A stretch of 64,000 bases of DNA from Macrosoma leucophasiata (GCA_036365455.1 JAWQUS010000017.1:4960001-5024000), one strand, 5' to 3'. Counted from the stretch's first letter, positions 1 to 9,876 are shown. Program-made: numbers and translations. The notes: generated from the letters alone by a model not told the origin.

Positions 1-48
1 GAGGTTTTATTCTTAGAAGGTTTACTACCCACGATCATGGTCACAGAT

Positions 49-72
49 ACAGAACAGAAATTTCTGTTCTGT
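49..72. repeat. Perfect 24-bp palindrome
   Basis: The half-site ACAGAACAGAAA is followed directly by its exact reverse complement, with no spacer. A further GGTCAC lies on both sides (as GGTCAC before and GGTCAC after), but there it is a direct rather than an inverted copy. No function is assigned. Confidence 0.7.
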
Positions 73-771
73 GGTCACACAGGTTTAGATATATAGTTAG
101 TGTGGAGCTGCACAAACTCCCAGTCACAAGTGGCCGTCAGACCGCTGTTCCAATGTATAGTCATATATAGTGATTGTCAGCTATAAAATTGTATAAATCT
201 TTATTTCAACACCATAAAACTTGTCTAAAAATCTACCTAGTGGCTACGCCCTCGACGCTGGAACTCTACCTGTGTAAATAATAATGTTAAGATAATTTAA
301 GTCGATTCTCCTGTCTTTTAAATAAAAACGAACTTTTACCCATACAACGGTAAACTTTACTATAAGACTAAGCTAAAAATGCTTATCCTCCTAGTAAAAT
401 GAAGTTGGTATGGCCATGAACACGTAAATTATAATCACAGAAAAATATTGTAGCGGCGAGAATTTCTATTTTGCAGCAAAAATATACAGATTTGATTCGC
501 TGACCCTCGAGGATCCGTCTTGGGGTCTTATTGGCAATAATTGTGTACTATTACTGTCAGTTTATATTAGACCTCAAGACACTTTTTTTCGCCGATAAAC
601 TAAGAGAGTTTATCAGCCAGCCGGCGGACTTTTCCCGCTTGACAGTATAATCCACATTATATTCATGGTATTAATCGAAAATCAAAACGATTTTTATGTT
701 ATCAAGTTGCTTCTCATATTATTTCCAATAATATATTGTAGGTAATCATGGTTATAACAACATAAAATTGT
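73..771. other. No recognisable gene
   Basis: AT-rich sequence with stops in all frames. I see no coding exon, tRNA or recognisable repeat in it. Confidence 0.5.
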
Positions 772-937
772 TGACCCCGTAATAACTATCACAAAGACTT
801 ATCATTTAAGGTCTCAGGGGTGACAACGCATTTGCACTTTGACCTCTGGTTTTTATGCAGATGTCTATAGGCTGCAGTCATCACTTAAAATCAATGTGAG
901 CTACATGATTGTTTGTTACCTTACTTTCTTAAAAATA
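772..937 (+). repeat. Family A short retroposon, 5'-truncated copy
   Basis: It carries the family A 3' half: CCCCGTAATAACTATCACA, then CTCAGGGGTGACAACGCA, GGCTGCAGTCATCACTTAA, and a tail ending in TTGTTTGTTACCTTAC plus an A run. It belongs to the subfamily also seen at 11.6 and 12.7 kb. Confidence 0.7.
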
Positions 938-948
938 TATATAAATAG

Positions 949-1449
949 GATCGACTAGCCGTACATAATGCTGTACTTACTCCAACGCTTTTATATGGAA
1001 GCGAGAGCTGGGTATGCAGGAAAGAGCATGAAAGTAAGTTGAACGCGGTCGAGATGAGATCTTTGCGCAAGATCTGCGGTGTATCACTCACCGATCGCGT
1101 TCGTAATGAAGATGTAAGAAAGAGACTTTGTGTGAATGATAATATCGGTGTAAAAATGAAAAAAGGCATGCTCCGATGGTTCGGGCATATAGAAAGAATG
1201 TCGAATGAGCGAATGACTAAACAGATATACAATGCGAATGTGGATGGTTGCAGAGGCCCAGGAAGACCAAGGCTGACCTACCATGACCAAATAGGTCGAA
1301 TTCTGTCTGATGGTGGGGTCAAAAGTCTTAGGAATCGGCGTGCATGTATGAAGAGAATGATGAAGGTAGACGAGGCACGAGAGGTTTGTCTGAACCGGGA
1401 TGTCTGGCGCTCTACACTCTCTGCCTACCCCGTTAGGGACCTGGCGTGA
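949..1449 (+). pseudogene. RTE-like retrotransposon reverse transcriptase, C-terminal fragment
   Basis: An open frame of about 166 codons begins just after a TAG and ends at TGA (1447-1449). It encodes the distal C-terminal part of an endonuclease/reverse-transcriptase polyprotein. Visible family motifs are LLYGSESWV, NAVEMRSLRKICGV, MLRWFGHIERM, GRPRLTYHDQIGRIL and RNRRACMKRMMKVDEAR, ending near SAYPVRDLA. The catalytic RT and the endonuclease are absent, so this is a 5'-truncated insertion, the usual result of incomplete target-primed reverse transcription. After the stop the sequence GCGTGAAGATACATACATA is probably the element's 3' end. The frame is unbroken, suggesting a fairly recent insertion. 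Two shorter relatives lie at 18969-19190 and 25231-25423. The clade (RTE versus a neighbouring clade) is inferred from memory of these motifs. Confidence 0.8.
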
Positions 1450-1558
1450 AGATACATACATATAAATAGGAACTAAGTAGTTAACTACTTAGCACTGTGC
1501 GAGATTGATGATCTAAAGGACAAAAAGCTCCAATTCTCTCTCCAGTCAACAGGTTTTT

Positions 1559-1842
1559 ACTGGTGGTAGACCTCCAGCGACGGAGCTCGCGGGCGTAGCC
1601 ACCACCGCATTACCTAATTTAATTGCCGCTAAACGGTAGTCTTCAGTAATATCGTGTTCCGGTCAGGTGGTAATATACGGCCTTGTAATTTCCGGCAAAG
1701 AGGCATAACACCTTAGGCCTCAGGAGTGATAACGCATCTGCATTTTGACTTTGGTCTTTGTGTGCGTGTCTATAGACTGCAGCCATTACTTAACATCAAT
1801 TTGAACTGCCTGCTTGTGTGCCACTTCGATAATATAAAAAAA
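1559..1842 (+). repeat. Family A short retroposon, near full length
   Basis: Begins ACTGGTGGTAGACCTCC, then GGAGCTCGCGGGCGTAG, CACCGCATTACCTAAT, TGTTCCGGTCAGGTGGTAAT, GGCCTCAGGAGTGATAACGC, GTCTATAGACTGCAGCCAT, and ends TGTGTGCCACTTCGATAATAT plus an A run. It has no coding capacity. The oligo-A 3' end indicates retroposition. Confidence 0.85.
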
Positions 1843-2500
1843 TGACCATCTGTGAACGTGTTGACTGGAGTGATAATGATCATGAAGCTTAATCATTTAT
1901 ATATAGTCTCCCAAGACCTAAAATCATTTTTAATTATCGTGAAAATCACATAGTATCATTGTAAACTGCATGCGTTTAATCCCTTATCATTACATTAAAA
2001 AAAAACGGCGCTGTGACCTGTATATTTTTGGACCTTTTCGGTGTACCGAATGAGGCGGAAGAGAAAATAACGCGTGAACGAAATTGGTTGTTCAATCGAC
2101 CCTCGCTTCCGTACCTGCAACTATGTAGGCTTTTTGCTCAATGGCGCATGAAGTCCGCGGTTTACTGCTTTCGACTATAACAGGTTAGGATCCATCATTG
2201 CGTAAATAAACAAGCAATAACAATCCTTTTATTTCCTTCAAGTTATGAACCGCTTGTATTAAAACCTATGGTTGGTTGGTAGGTAACAGTTTAGAAAATA
2301 AAATTTTAAGCGTATTGTTTTTGTTAAATAATTAAGGTTATTTTTCTTTTATTATTTATACCTGATAACAACGTAAACTGACATGTTTCAAATAACATAA
2401 AATAAAAATAGCCAAAAATGGGACAAGCCTGGTGCATTTCCGTTAATATTAGTGAAGGGCATTTTGTAAAATTTCAAAAGCGATAACCTACTGTTTCCTT
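1843..2500. other. No recognisable gene
   Basis: AT-rich non-coding sequence. I see no exon or named repeat here. Confidence 0.45.
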
Positions 2501-2762
2501 CCTTCGAAGAGCACGTTAAACCGTCGGTCTCGGTTGCTATCGATAGATAGCAGTCGTTAAAACTTGTCAGAGGCCTCATAGGCGGTTTGAAAACATCCAG
2601 CAATGGGTTGGCCACTAACCCTTATCTCCACCAAACCGCATTGGAGCAGCGTGGTGGAGTAAGCTGGAGCTTTACCAAGGCCTGGAGGCCTCCTCCCAAA
2701 AAGGGGAGAGACTCGTGCCCAAGAGTGGGACGTATAATGGGTTTCCATTATTATTATTATAA
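2501..2762 (+). mobile_element. Family S lepidopteran SINE, 5'-truncated
   Basis: Contains the SINE body: GCACGTTAAACCGTCGGTCTC, GATAGATAGCAGTCGTTAAA, GGTTGGCCACTAACCC, AAAAAGGGGAGAGACTCGTG and GTGGGACGTATAATGGGTT. It ends in an (ATT)n tail. The tRNA-like head present at 8551 is missing. Confidence 0.85.
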
Positions 2763-3469
2763 CCTACTCTATGTTTTTCTTATACTTAGTGTGGGGCTGG
2801 CTATTTCATTAATTCATTCATGCATGAAAATACCCTGTAACAATACATGATTCTCCAGTTAAGTTTAAGAATCCCATGTAACAAAAGTGATGGTGAAATT
2901 ATTGAAATTCATCAGGCACATAACCAAAAACTCACATTGTGATCTCACATCTTCTCTAAAAGAATAAGCGGAGTTTGGGCGGGAAACTTGAAAGAGGCGT
3001 GTAGTGCTAAAGTTTCTGAGTTGTATTAAATAAAGTAGGTGGCATTTTGTTTGATATAGGCTTATAACAGTGCCCGTGTATAGTGAAATAGAATAACAGT
3101 GCGAAATCACGTCCTTTCGGGTTGCCTCCAAAACTTCATTGTAAATGTTCTGGTAAAGTAGCCATCGCTTTACTCGAATTACTGTGACTCTGACTGACGG
3201 ACTGATAAATTGACTGACTGACTCTGACTTTTACGCTACTTATTACGAATACGAAATATCGTTTTACTTGACACTGACAATATGCGTAATAGCGATGCCA
3301 TAACTTTAAAAAGAAACAAAAAAGAATAATCCTAATATCACTTACGCCTCGACCCCGAAATTTAGGACTCCCACTATCGGCGCACCCACAACATATAAAT
3401 AAAGAAACTCAATATTACTGCGCGGTATAATAAAGCTGTATCAACTTTTCATTAGACTACATCCAAAAG
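2763..3469. other. No recognisable gene; short GACT-rich stretch
   Basis: Non-coding. At 3121-3175 the text TTGCCTCCAAAACTTC plus a GTAAAG...CTTTACT pair resembles 40107-40160, so part of it may be an old retroelement fragment. A GACT-rich degenerate simple repeat lies at 3180-3230. Confidence 0.4.
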
Positions 3470-3900
3470 CGTGGTTCGTGCCAAGAAATAAAACAATTCT
3501 GGCAGGTAAATCGCGCAGCTGTGAGTTACTTACAAAATGTAATATTCGATTCAATTTCAGGCGCCGGCCGGAATGTGGATTGGATGTGGTCTACTGAAGC
3601 TTGGGACCACCTGTCTAATAACTATCCACTCTGTAGTTTATATAAACACGCATTAAACACCTGTACATACAATGTTTAAATGTCCCTTAGATTAGTACGA
3701 TAGTTAGCGCGGAAAATTCCTTTTACTAAGCAAGGCAATTTGATACAAAACTTCAAGAGGATTTAACATTTACAATTCTTTTAACGACATAGGTATAGAA
3801 CCTATTATACCCTGTTGTTCTAAAATTGTGTTTGGAAAATATTGCCAGCATGTATAACAATAATGTTCACCAATTACAGTAAATTAATTGCAACATATTA
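3470..3900 (+). repeat. Local direct duplication, copy 1
   Basis: Segments 3470-3660 and 3830-3900 recur in the same order at 4000-4190 and 4530-4600. Landmarks are GTGCCAAGAAATAAA, GAGTTACTTACAAAATGTAA, GGCGCCGGCCGGAATG and AAGCTTGGGACCA. No open frame spans it. Confidence 0.75.
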
Positions 3901-3999
3901 TAGAACTCACACATGTACCGTAAGCCCTCCACAAATCGATATATTTGTGTTATCAAACGGATGTTTGTACCGATTTTTCGTATTATTCAACCGCATTTG

Positions 4000-4600
4000 A
4001 AGCGTGGTCCGTGCCAAGAAATAAAAAAAAATCCAGTAGGTAAGTCGCGTAGGACCGAGTTACTTACAAAATGTAATATCCGATTCTATTTCAAGCGCCG
4101 GCCGGAATGCGATTTCAATGTGGTCTGCTGAAGCTTGGGACCATCTGCCTCATAATTGTCCACTGGTTTATATAGACAGGTACAGCATTATACAAACTAA
4201 TAGAGCCAAAAAATGTGGAAATAAAACACCATCAAGCCTCTGGAGTGGTAACGCATCTGCATTTTGACCTTGGTCTTGGTGTTAGTGTCGATGGGCTGCT
4301 GTCATCACTAAACATCAATGTGAACTGCAACAGAGGTATGCCAACCTCAAAAGTGGCAACGCATCTACATAGATATCTCTGTATTTTATGTAGATGTTTA
4401 TGGTCTATTATTTACTAACCATCAATGTGAACTGTATGCCTTTTTGTCTTAACATTATATAAAAAGTAGTGGACGTATTTCGGCTCAATTGATGCTGATG
4501 AACATAATATAGCCTCAGTTTGTGCTTTGAAAATGTTATCCAGTAGGTATAACAACAATGTATACCAATTTTAGTTAGGTAGTTGCAACATAAGTCCCAC
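4000..4600 (+). repeat. Local direct duplication, copy 2, interrupted by family A
   Basis: Second copy of the 3470-3900 unit, diverged by eye to roughly 80%. Family A sequence at 4236-4468 lies between its two segments, so the duplication probably predates that insertion. Confidence 0.7.
4236..4468 (+). repeat. Two consecutive truncated family A copies
   Basis: The block GTGGTAACGCATCTGCATTT...CATCAATGTGAACTGCA occurs, then a second diverged version (GTGGCAACGCATCTAC...CATCAATGTGAACTGTATG) with the A-run tail follows directly. Confidence 0.7.
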
Positions 4601-4703
4601 TAATTGGGTCATCACGCGGTTGGATATTCTTGTGTGACCAAGCCGATATTTACTGCGATTTTTCAAACCGCCGCTTTGCAGTTAATTACGTAAAAAAAAA
4701 AAC

Positions 4704-4806
4704 GTAACTTCACGCCTGTAATCCCCGAAGGGGTAGGCAGAGGTAAATGCATGCATTCAAGCATACATGCAAACACCCACGATTCGCCGGTTACGTTTTG
4801 GCCCAG
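4704..4806 (-). repeat. Family B SINE, 3' tail fragment
   Basis: Read on the minus strand, it gives TGGGCCAAAACGTAACCGG, the TGCATGTATGCTTGAATGC block, CTCTGCCTACCCCTTCGGGG, then ATTACAGGCGTGAAGTTACG. Only the 3' third of the SINE is present. Confidence 0.8.
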
Positions 4807-5086
4807 TTAATTAATTCTATTTTTATTTATTTAATATTTATAGAAGGGCGTATTTCTTTGCGTAGTTATTTGTTATTTTATAATACTGCGATTACAGTTC
4901 ATTAAAAGGCTAAATTGGAGCGGTTTTCCAAACCAACATCTGGTTTTCCCTTGTTTACTTTCCCCCGTTTTCATCCTTAAAATGTTGTCTATCATCATGA
5001 GTGTTGGCGCTTTTCGTTTGTTATTAACGTTGTGGTTCATTTTGTCCGAGTCCGAGTCTGTGTCCCGGTTTTCATTTAAAAAAAAA

Positions 5087-5411
5087 GTAACTTTAGGCCT
5101 GTAATCCCCGAAGGGGTAGGCAGAGGTAAATGCATGCATTCAAGCATACATGCAAACACCCACGATTTCCCGGTTACGTTTTGGCCCATGTAACAGGTGG
5201 CGAGCCTGTTGACATCTCCGGGCACATTATAAACTTCGAGATACTGGGAAATTTCCAGAAAATGGAAAAACCCCAATAGAACCCGAGATGAAGGACTTTG
5301 CACCATTATCTGTGATAACCAGGACTTTGCACTATTATCTGTGATAACCCTTTGCCCGGGAATCGAACCCAGGACCTCAGCGTAGTAGTAGTGGCCTGCA
5401 CCTCCGAGGCA
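5087..5411 (-). mobile_element. Family B tRNA-derived SINE, near full length
   Basis: The minus-strand head CTGCCTCGG...GGCCACTACTACTACGCTGAGG ends in CTGGGTTCGATTCCCGGG, a near-perfect pol III B box inside a tRNA T-arm. The A-box side is disturbed in this copy (GAGGTGCAGG instead of TAGCCTAGTGGTAGCAGG). The body is followed by the CCCCTTCGGGG hairpin and a GGCGTGAAGTTAC tail. A 29-bp tandem duplication (5292-5320, 5321-5349) is private to this copy. Confidence 0.85.
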
Positions 5412-5745
5412 GTAATCATTAAAAGAAGATTTTATAATATAGTTAAAAACAAGATTTTAACTGGAAAACCATAAATATTAGTCAAAATAAAGAAAAACAC
5501 TATTTATAGTTTCCACATAAACATCTTCAGTGCATTTGTTTTCTACGGGTTTCGAAATATATATAACACAATAAGATGCCAAATTGCTCAACAATTTTGG
5601 TTTTGGCAACATGAGTTTTAGCAGAATGCAGAGACGATATATTTTATAGGCGAAATGTTTGTTTGTTTTGTAACAATTATTCACTAAATAGCACGCAGTA
5701 GTAATAGGCTACATACCTACTGCGTAATATTTATGTTAACAGCAT

Positions 5746-5850
5746 TTTTTTACGCCATTAAGTGGTAAAACATAGAGTTCAGACTGATGGTAAGTAAATA
5801 CTACAGCCTATAAACATATATGTTTAACGAGGGATTTCAATGTAGATGTG
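5746..5850 (-). repeat. Family A, old truncated copy
   Basis: T run, then degenerate versions of AAGTGGTAAA, TTCAGACTGATGGTAAGT and ACTACAGCCTATAAACA, which match the reversed family A 3' end. Confidence 0.55.
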
Positions 5851-5902
5851 TAGCCTGTCTATGTTGTTAAGCCTATTTGTCGGAAATAACACTACTTCTT
5901 TG

Positions 5903-6233
5903 CAATGGCAGTGGAAATCAAGCATGCAGTTCACATTGATGTTAGGTGATAACTGCAGCCTATAGACATCCACAAAAACCAAGGTCAAAATGTAGATGCG
6001 TTACCACTCCTGAGGCCGAGGGTGTTATGCCTCTGTGCCGGAATTTACAGGGCCGTACATTACCACCTGACCGGAACAAGATAGTGCTGAACACTACAAG
6101 TTAGCGGCAAGTATCTACACACTATGACCAGACCGGAGCACGATAGCACTGGACGCCGTATAGCGGCATATATTTTGGGTAATGCAGTGGTGCTTACGCC
6201 CACGAGTTCCACCACTGGGGCTCTATCACTAGT
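5903..6233 (-). repeat. Family A, rearranged copy
   Basis: Minus-strand family A from CAGTGGAAATCAAGCATGC to the 5' end at CTGGGGCTCTATCACTAGT. The middle has a partial internal repeat: GACCGGAACAAGATAGTGCT is followed by GACCGGAGCACGATAGCACT. Confidence 0.75.
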
Positions 6234-6274
6234 ATATAATTCTTGTGTATAAACCGGCTCAGTAGCGTTCATAA

Positions 6275-6430
6275 CGTAACTTCGCGCCTGTATTCCCCGA
6301 AGGTGTATGGCAAAGGTAAAATGCGTTCTAGCATGAAACGCCGGTGGCGAGAAAGGATAATAAATACATCTTTATCTCTGATAGCCACCGACCCGTAGAC
6401 CGAACCCAGCAGCGTAGTAGTGGTCTGCTA
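6275..6430 (-). repeat. Family B SINE, degenerate internally deleted copy
   Basis: Tail CGTAACTTCGCGCCTGTATT on the plus strand, then shortened body and head-like sequence up to CAGCGTAGTAGTGGTCTGCTAG. The B box is mutated. Confidence 0.6.
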
Positions 6431-6434
6431 GACT

Positions 6435-6868
6435 ATTGAGAGTTAAGTCCAATGATTTATATAATAAAAAAAAAATCTTATACAAAGTGCTCCTCTTTGT
6501 AATATAAATAGAAATCGGTCCGACATTGAGGCTCGTCTGGCAGATAAGAGTTGATCACGAAAATCCGCACAATAATTGATTTCAGAAGACGCGGCCAGCT
6601 GTCTTCGTTTCCGCAAAGATAATTTGCCGATGATTCCTCGTGTATTTATATTGAGTTGTGTAACATTGGAGTGTTTCCATAATGTGTCGGTTAAGTGCCG
6701 ACAATATTGAATTAAGAGTTGTTTTTGAAAATGTCTACTCAAAGTCCAGTTAGATGTTAAATTTTGTCCAGATATAATTTATAAATTTTATCTTTTCTGT
6801 ATTTCTAATAATAAATAATTTTAAATAATATATTAGCTTAGCAACGTGTTTGGTGAATATTTTTTTCT
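6435..6868. other. No recognisable gene
   Basis: AT-rich. A 99-codon minus-strand open frame (6443-6742) has no recognisable motif or splice context and is treated as chance. Confidence 0.45.
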
Positions 6869-7107
6869 TTACATTTTTTTTTTGTTATGGAAGTGGCAAA
6901 CAAGCAATGCAGTTCACATTGATGTTAAGTGATGACAGTAATAGACACCCACACAAAGACCGAGGTCAAAATGCAGATGCGTTACCACTCCTGAGGCCTA
7001 AGGTGTTATGCCTCTGTGCCGGAAATTACAGAGCCGTACATTACCACCTGACCGGAACACGATAGTGCTGAACACTACCACTTAGCGGCAAGTATATTAG
7101 GTAACTT
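6869..7107 (-). repeat. Family A, 5'-truncated copy
   Basis: T run, AAGTGGCAAACAAGCAATGC, ACTCCTGAGGCCTAAGG, GTGCCGGAAATTACAG, ending at GGCAAGTATATTAGGTAAC. The gene-like 5' block GGAGCTCGCGGGCGTAG is absent. Confidence 0.8.
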
Positions 7108-7284
7108 TCTAACGTTAGTGGAAGCGAGAGGTGTGGCCTTAATTAAGAGACTCGATTATATCACGTCATCCAAATGTTGTTTGATTTGTCGTCGATTAGG
7201 TATTTATTCAATTAACATACTTTTTACATGTTTACCTTTTTAACTGATGGTAACATTCCAGTGCCAGAGTTCAATATTATAGGC

Positions 7285-7505
7285 AATATTATTAGCTTTA
7301 ACACATGCTTGTGAAATATATTTTATTTTTAAAGAAAAATGGAAAGAAAAATTTGACTTCAGGCGAGACTCGAACTCGCGACCTACTGGGAATCTAGTCC
7401 AGCCGCTCTTCCAATTGAGCTACTGAAGCCCTGCCCGATTTGTCAAATCTTTCCTTCACATCTATTGCATTGCTTTATGGTAGCAGCAGCGCCATCTATT
7501 ACCAA
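7285..7505 (-). repeat. tRNA-bearing repeat unit, copy 1
   Basis: A conserved block surrounds a tRNA-like gene. On the plus strand it reads TTAACACATGCTTGTGAAAT, the A/T-rich AAAGAAAAATGGAAAGAAAA, the tRNA complement, TGCCCGATTTGTCAAATC, and GTAGCAGCAGCGCCATCTAT. The same block recurs inverted at 7507-7845 and twice at 35.04-35.56 kb. Confidence 0.8.
7355..7430 (-). tRNA. tRNA-like gene, anticodon loop CTAGATT (AGA, Ser-type reading)
   Basis: 76 nt that fold as a cloverleaf. The acceptor GGCTTCA pairs with TGAAGTC through one G-T wobble. The D region TAGCTCAATTGGAAGAGC fits an A box. The anticodon stem CTGGA/CCCAG has one A-C mismatch. The T stem GCGAG/CTCGC is perfect around loop TTCGAGT (B box). 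Downstream AAATTTTTC offers a pol III terminator. The loop places AGA at positions 34-36, but there is no long variable arm as in a true serine tRNA, and position 37 is T. It is probably not a canonical decoding tRNA and could be a tRNA-derived pseudogene that is still transcribable. Confidence 0.6.
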
Positions 7506-7506
7506 C

Positions 7507-7845
7507 AACAAATTTTTCTTTAAAAATAAAATATATTTCACAAGCATGTGTTAATGCGAAATAATATAAAAACAATTATTAAGGGTATAAGCGACTTCTT
7601 TACGATATTCAATAAACTGAAAAGTCTATTATATCGGTTGCCTAACTAGCATAGTTGGTAATAGATGGCACTGCTGCTACCATAAAGCAATGCAATAGAT
7701 GTGAAGGAAAGATTTGACAAATCGGGCAGGGCTTCAGTAGCTCAATTGGAAGAGCGGCTGGACTAGATTCCCAGTAGGTCGCGAGTTCGAGTCTCGCCTG
7801 AAGTCAAATTTTTCTTTCCATTTTTCTTTAAAAATAAAAAATATT
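7507..7845 (+). repeat. tRNA-bearing repeat unit, copy 2 (inverted relative to copy 1)
   Basis: Starts with a remnant of the downstream flank (TTCACAAGCATGTGTTAATG). It then has the full upstream flank (AAGCGACTTCTTTACGATA, GTCTATTATATCGGTTGCC, AACTAGCATAGTTGGTAATA), the tRNA-like gene, and TTTTTCTTTCCATTTTTC. Copies 1 and 2 form a head-to-head pair. Confidence 0.8.
7730..7805 (+). tRNA. tRNA-like gene, identical in sequence to the copy at 7355
   Basis: The 76 nt match the copy at 7355-7430 base for base, on the opposite strand. It has the same intact A box, B box, T stem and acceptor stem, and T5 follows 3 bases after the 3' end. Identity in the gene and near-identity in the flanks implies recent duplication or gene conversion. 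Confidence 0.6.
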
Positions 7846-8144
7846 ATTAGCACTGCATGTTGACTTCAATAAAATAATGAGTAATCTTTCCATATTTATT
7901 TTGTTCAAACTACCTTAACCTACTTCTAGTTATGCAGATATATTTTTTCTTCCTTTACTTGTGATCACAAATACTAAATCAATTTGCTAAAAGCAACAAA
8001 TTTATAGTAGATCTGGCGGGTTACTGATTGATTGGTTGCAAGTTTTATGTACCAACTGATATAGATTACATTTGAATATTTATTTAATTCAAAGAAAACA
8101 TCAATAAGTTTAATATACGCGAGATAAATCCATAAAATACTCGT

Positions 8145-8246
8145 AGTATTGGGACGTGACGACCCCATCGTCCTCTAGTGCAGGAGAACTCTTCTGTTAA
8201 TGAAGTCAGACAACTGAATGATGGTGGTCAAATCATTCGAATAGGG
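8145..8246 (+). repeat. Family C repeat, 5' part
   Basis: GGGACGTGACGACCCCATCGTCCTCTAG and the following CAGACAACTGAATGATGGTGG...CATTCGAATAGG match 24575-24612 plus 24841-24930, and also 47785-47900. The family is interrupted here by two insertions (8247-8517, 8551-8900). Confidence 0.75.
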
Positions 8247-8517
8247 TATAACCCACCAACCTTCCCATGGCCCTACCAACCATCCTGGGTGTATGGGCCG
8301 AATCTCGGGAGATGCGCGCACGAACCGCTCCTCGCTTATGTCGCGCGCGCATATTTTCTTGACTCCCTACAAGTTTCTTACTCTCATTATTTACATGCGT
8401 CCCTAGTGTTACTCTCCCCTTTCTGGGCATGACGCCACAGCCAAGCCTTCGGCTCCTGCTGCCGGTCGTCCTGTGTTCGTGCTGCTGGTCTTCAAAGTTT
8501 TTTCTTCTTTCTTCTTT
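8247..8517. mobile_element. 271-bp insertion flanked by a 9-bp target-site duplication
   Basis: CGAATAGGG lies at 8238-8246 and again at 8518-8526, bracketing a foreign segment inside family C. The segment begins TATAACCCACCAACC, contains a CGCGCGCGC stretch and ends in a TTC-rich run. It has no open frame and no evident terminal inverted repeat. Its class is unknown. Confidence 0.65.
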
Positions 8518-8550
8518 CGAATAGGGCAGAAGTAGTTGTAGTAGCAAGAA

Positions 8551-8900
8551 GCGCGCATGGCCCAGCGGCTGGTGTAGATCGGAAGCGATCTACTGGGTTA
8601 AGTGATACGGGCGCGGTCGGGTGTGTGATGAATGACCGCTAGTGGCAAATTAAAATACGCGTTTTCGTGCTTCGGAGGGCACGTTAAGCCGTCGGTCCCG
8701 GTTGCTTTCGATAGATAGCAGTCGTTAAACCTTGTCTTGCCTTACAGACGGTTTGAAAACGTCCGACAATGGGTTGGCCACTCACCCTTATCCACCAACC
8801 CCCATTGGAGAAGCGTGGTGGAGTAAGCTCCTGGCCTCCTCCCAAAAAGGGGTGAGACTCGTGCCCAGCAGTGGGACGTATAATGGGTTGCCATTATTAT
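8551..8900 (+). mobile_element. Family S lepidopteran SINE, full length
   Basis: The head GCGCGCATGGCCCAGCGGCTGG plus GTAGATCGGAAGCGATCTAC is the tRNA-like 5' region. The core follows: GGAGGGCACGTTAAGCC, GTCGGTCCCGGTTGC, GATAGATAGCAGTCGTTAAA. The 3' end is GTGGGACGTATAATGGGTTG plus CCATTATTAT. It is inserted within family C and is not protein coding. Confidence 0.85.
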
Positions 8901-8904
8901 AAAA

Positions 8905-9092
8905 ATAACAACGCGAGATTGGCAGCAGTGTCCTTAGATAAAATTACCGCTACTGCGATCGCCAATCCGCCTGTCAAGCGTGGCGGTTATGGCATATTAT
9001 CCCCTAATGACGCAGAACGAAACACTGTTGTCGGCGTCTTTGGGGAAGACTTTGTTCAGTCAACGTCAGTGAACGTCTTTCGGATGGAGTGA
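8905..9092 (+). repeat. Family C repeat, 3' part
   Basis: Continues the interrupted family C copy: AACAACGCGAGATTGG, ATCGCCAATCCGCCTGTCAA, GCGTGGCGGTTATGGC, CCCCTAATGACGCA. The same order is found at 24910-25060 and 47900-48045. Confidence 0.75.
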
Positions 9093-9860
9093 TGAAATTA
9101 TTATAAAAAAATATATAAATGAGTGTAGCTCGCAAAAAATTTAAGAACACACCAGTAATATGACAAAACTTGTTTTTTATCGATAGTAGCGTTAAGTCAC
9201 GGACTTTTAGAAGAATTACATTCATAGACATTTTTATGTCATGTAAACGGAAAACAAGTATACAGATCATATTTATAATAAGGGAATACTGTAGTTTATA
9301 TAGCCGGAACGTATTAGCGCTATATGCCACCATTTTGCATCAAGTAAATCAAGTATAGCGCTGGTACTTTTTCTGAATAACCGACTTTTAAATTACCTGA
9401 CCCTTTATGACAAATAGAATAACTTCACCACGATACGAGTGTCGACGAACATGTGCACTTTAATTTATAGTTATTGTCCAAACTATGATCTGGAATAATG
9501 ATCTAATCTAAAATAGGAAAATAAACACGAGTAAGTAAAAAAGTGACAAAAGCGAATCATTTGATGACACGTTCATTTGTTCGCATTGTCACCCGTCAGT
9601 GCTACGTCGTAGGCCGACGTAGCCGCACGCTGCGTTGGCTACGCGATTGCTACGAAATCGGTTACGACGCTTGTAGCGTAAATTTTTTTTTAATCTCTTA
9701 TTCTTTTATTTTTATTCCAAATTTTTATTTTTGTTTTTTTGTGTGTATGAATAAAATTTCATTGAAGCTATATTTGTTAAAATAAATATGATAATGCCAA
9801 AGTGAAGTTTGCTAGTATTGTAATATAAGTTTTCAATTAATATTTTAAGTTACTTTGATT
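9093..9860. other. No confident gene; TACG-rich block at 9600-9680
   Basis: A run of CGTAG/TACG words between 9600 and 9680 is unusual in composition. The 80-codon open frame at 9543 covers it but has no recognisable motif. The stretch could be 5' UTR or promoter of the candidate exon at 9877. Confidence 0.35.
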
Positions 9861-9876
9861 AAGTGGTTGTATAAAA

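Noticed and set aside
1084..1461. 125-codon minus-strand frame
   Set aside because: Antisense to the RTE-like fragment, whose plus-strand motifs are unambiguous.
9543..9785. 80-codon frame with RRSRTLRWLRDC
   Set aside because: The pattern arises from a CGTAG/TACG-rich block and the rest is T-run phenylalanine; no conserved domain seen.
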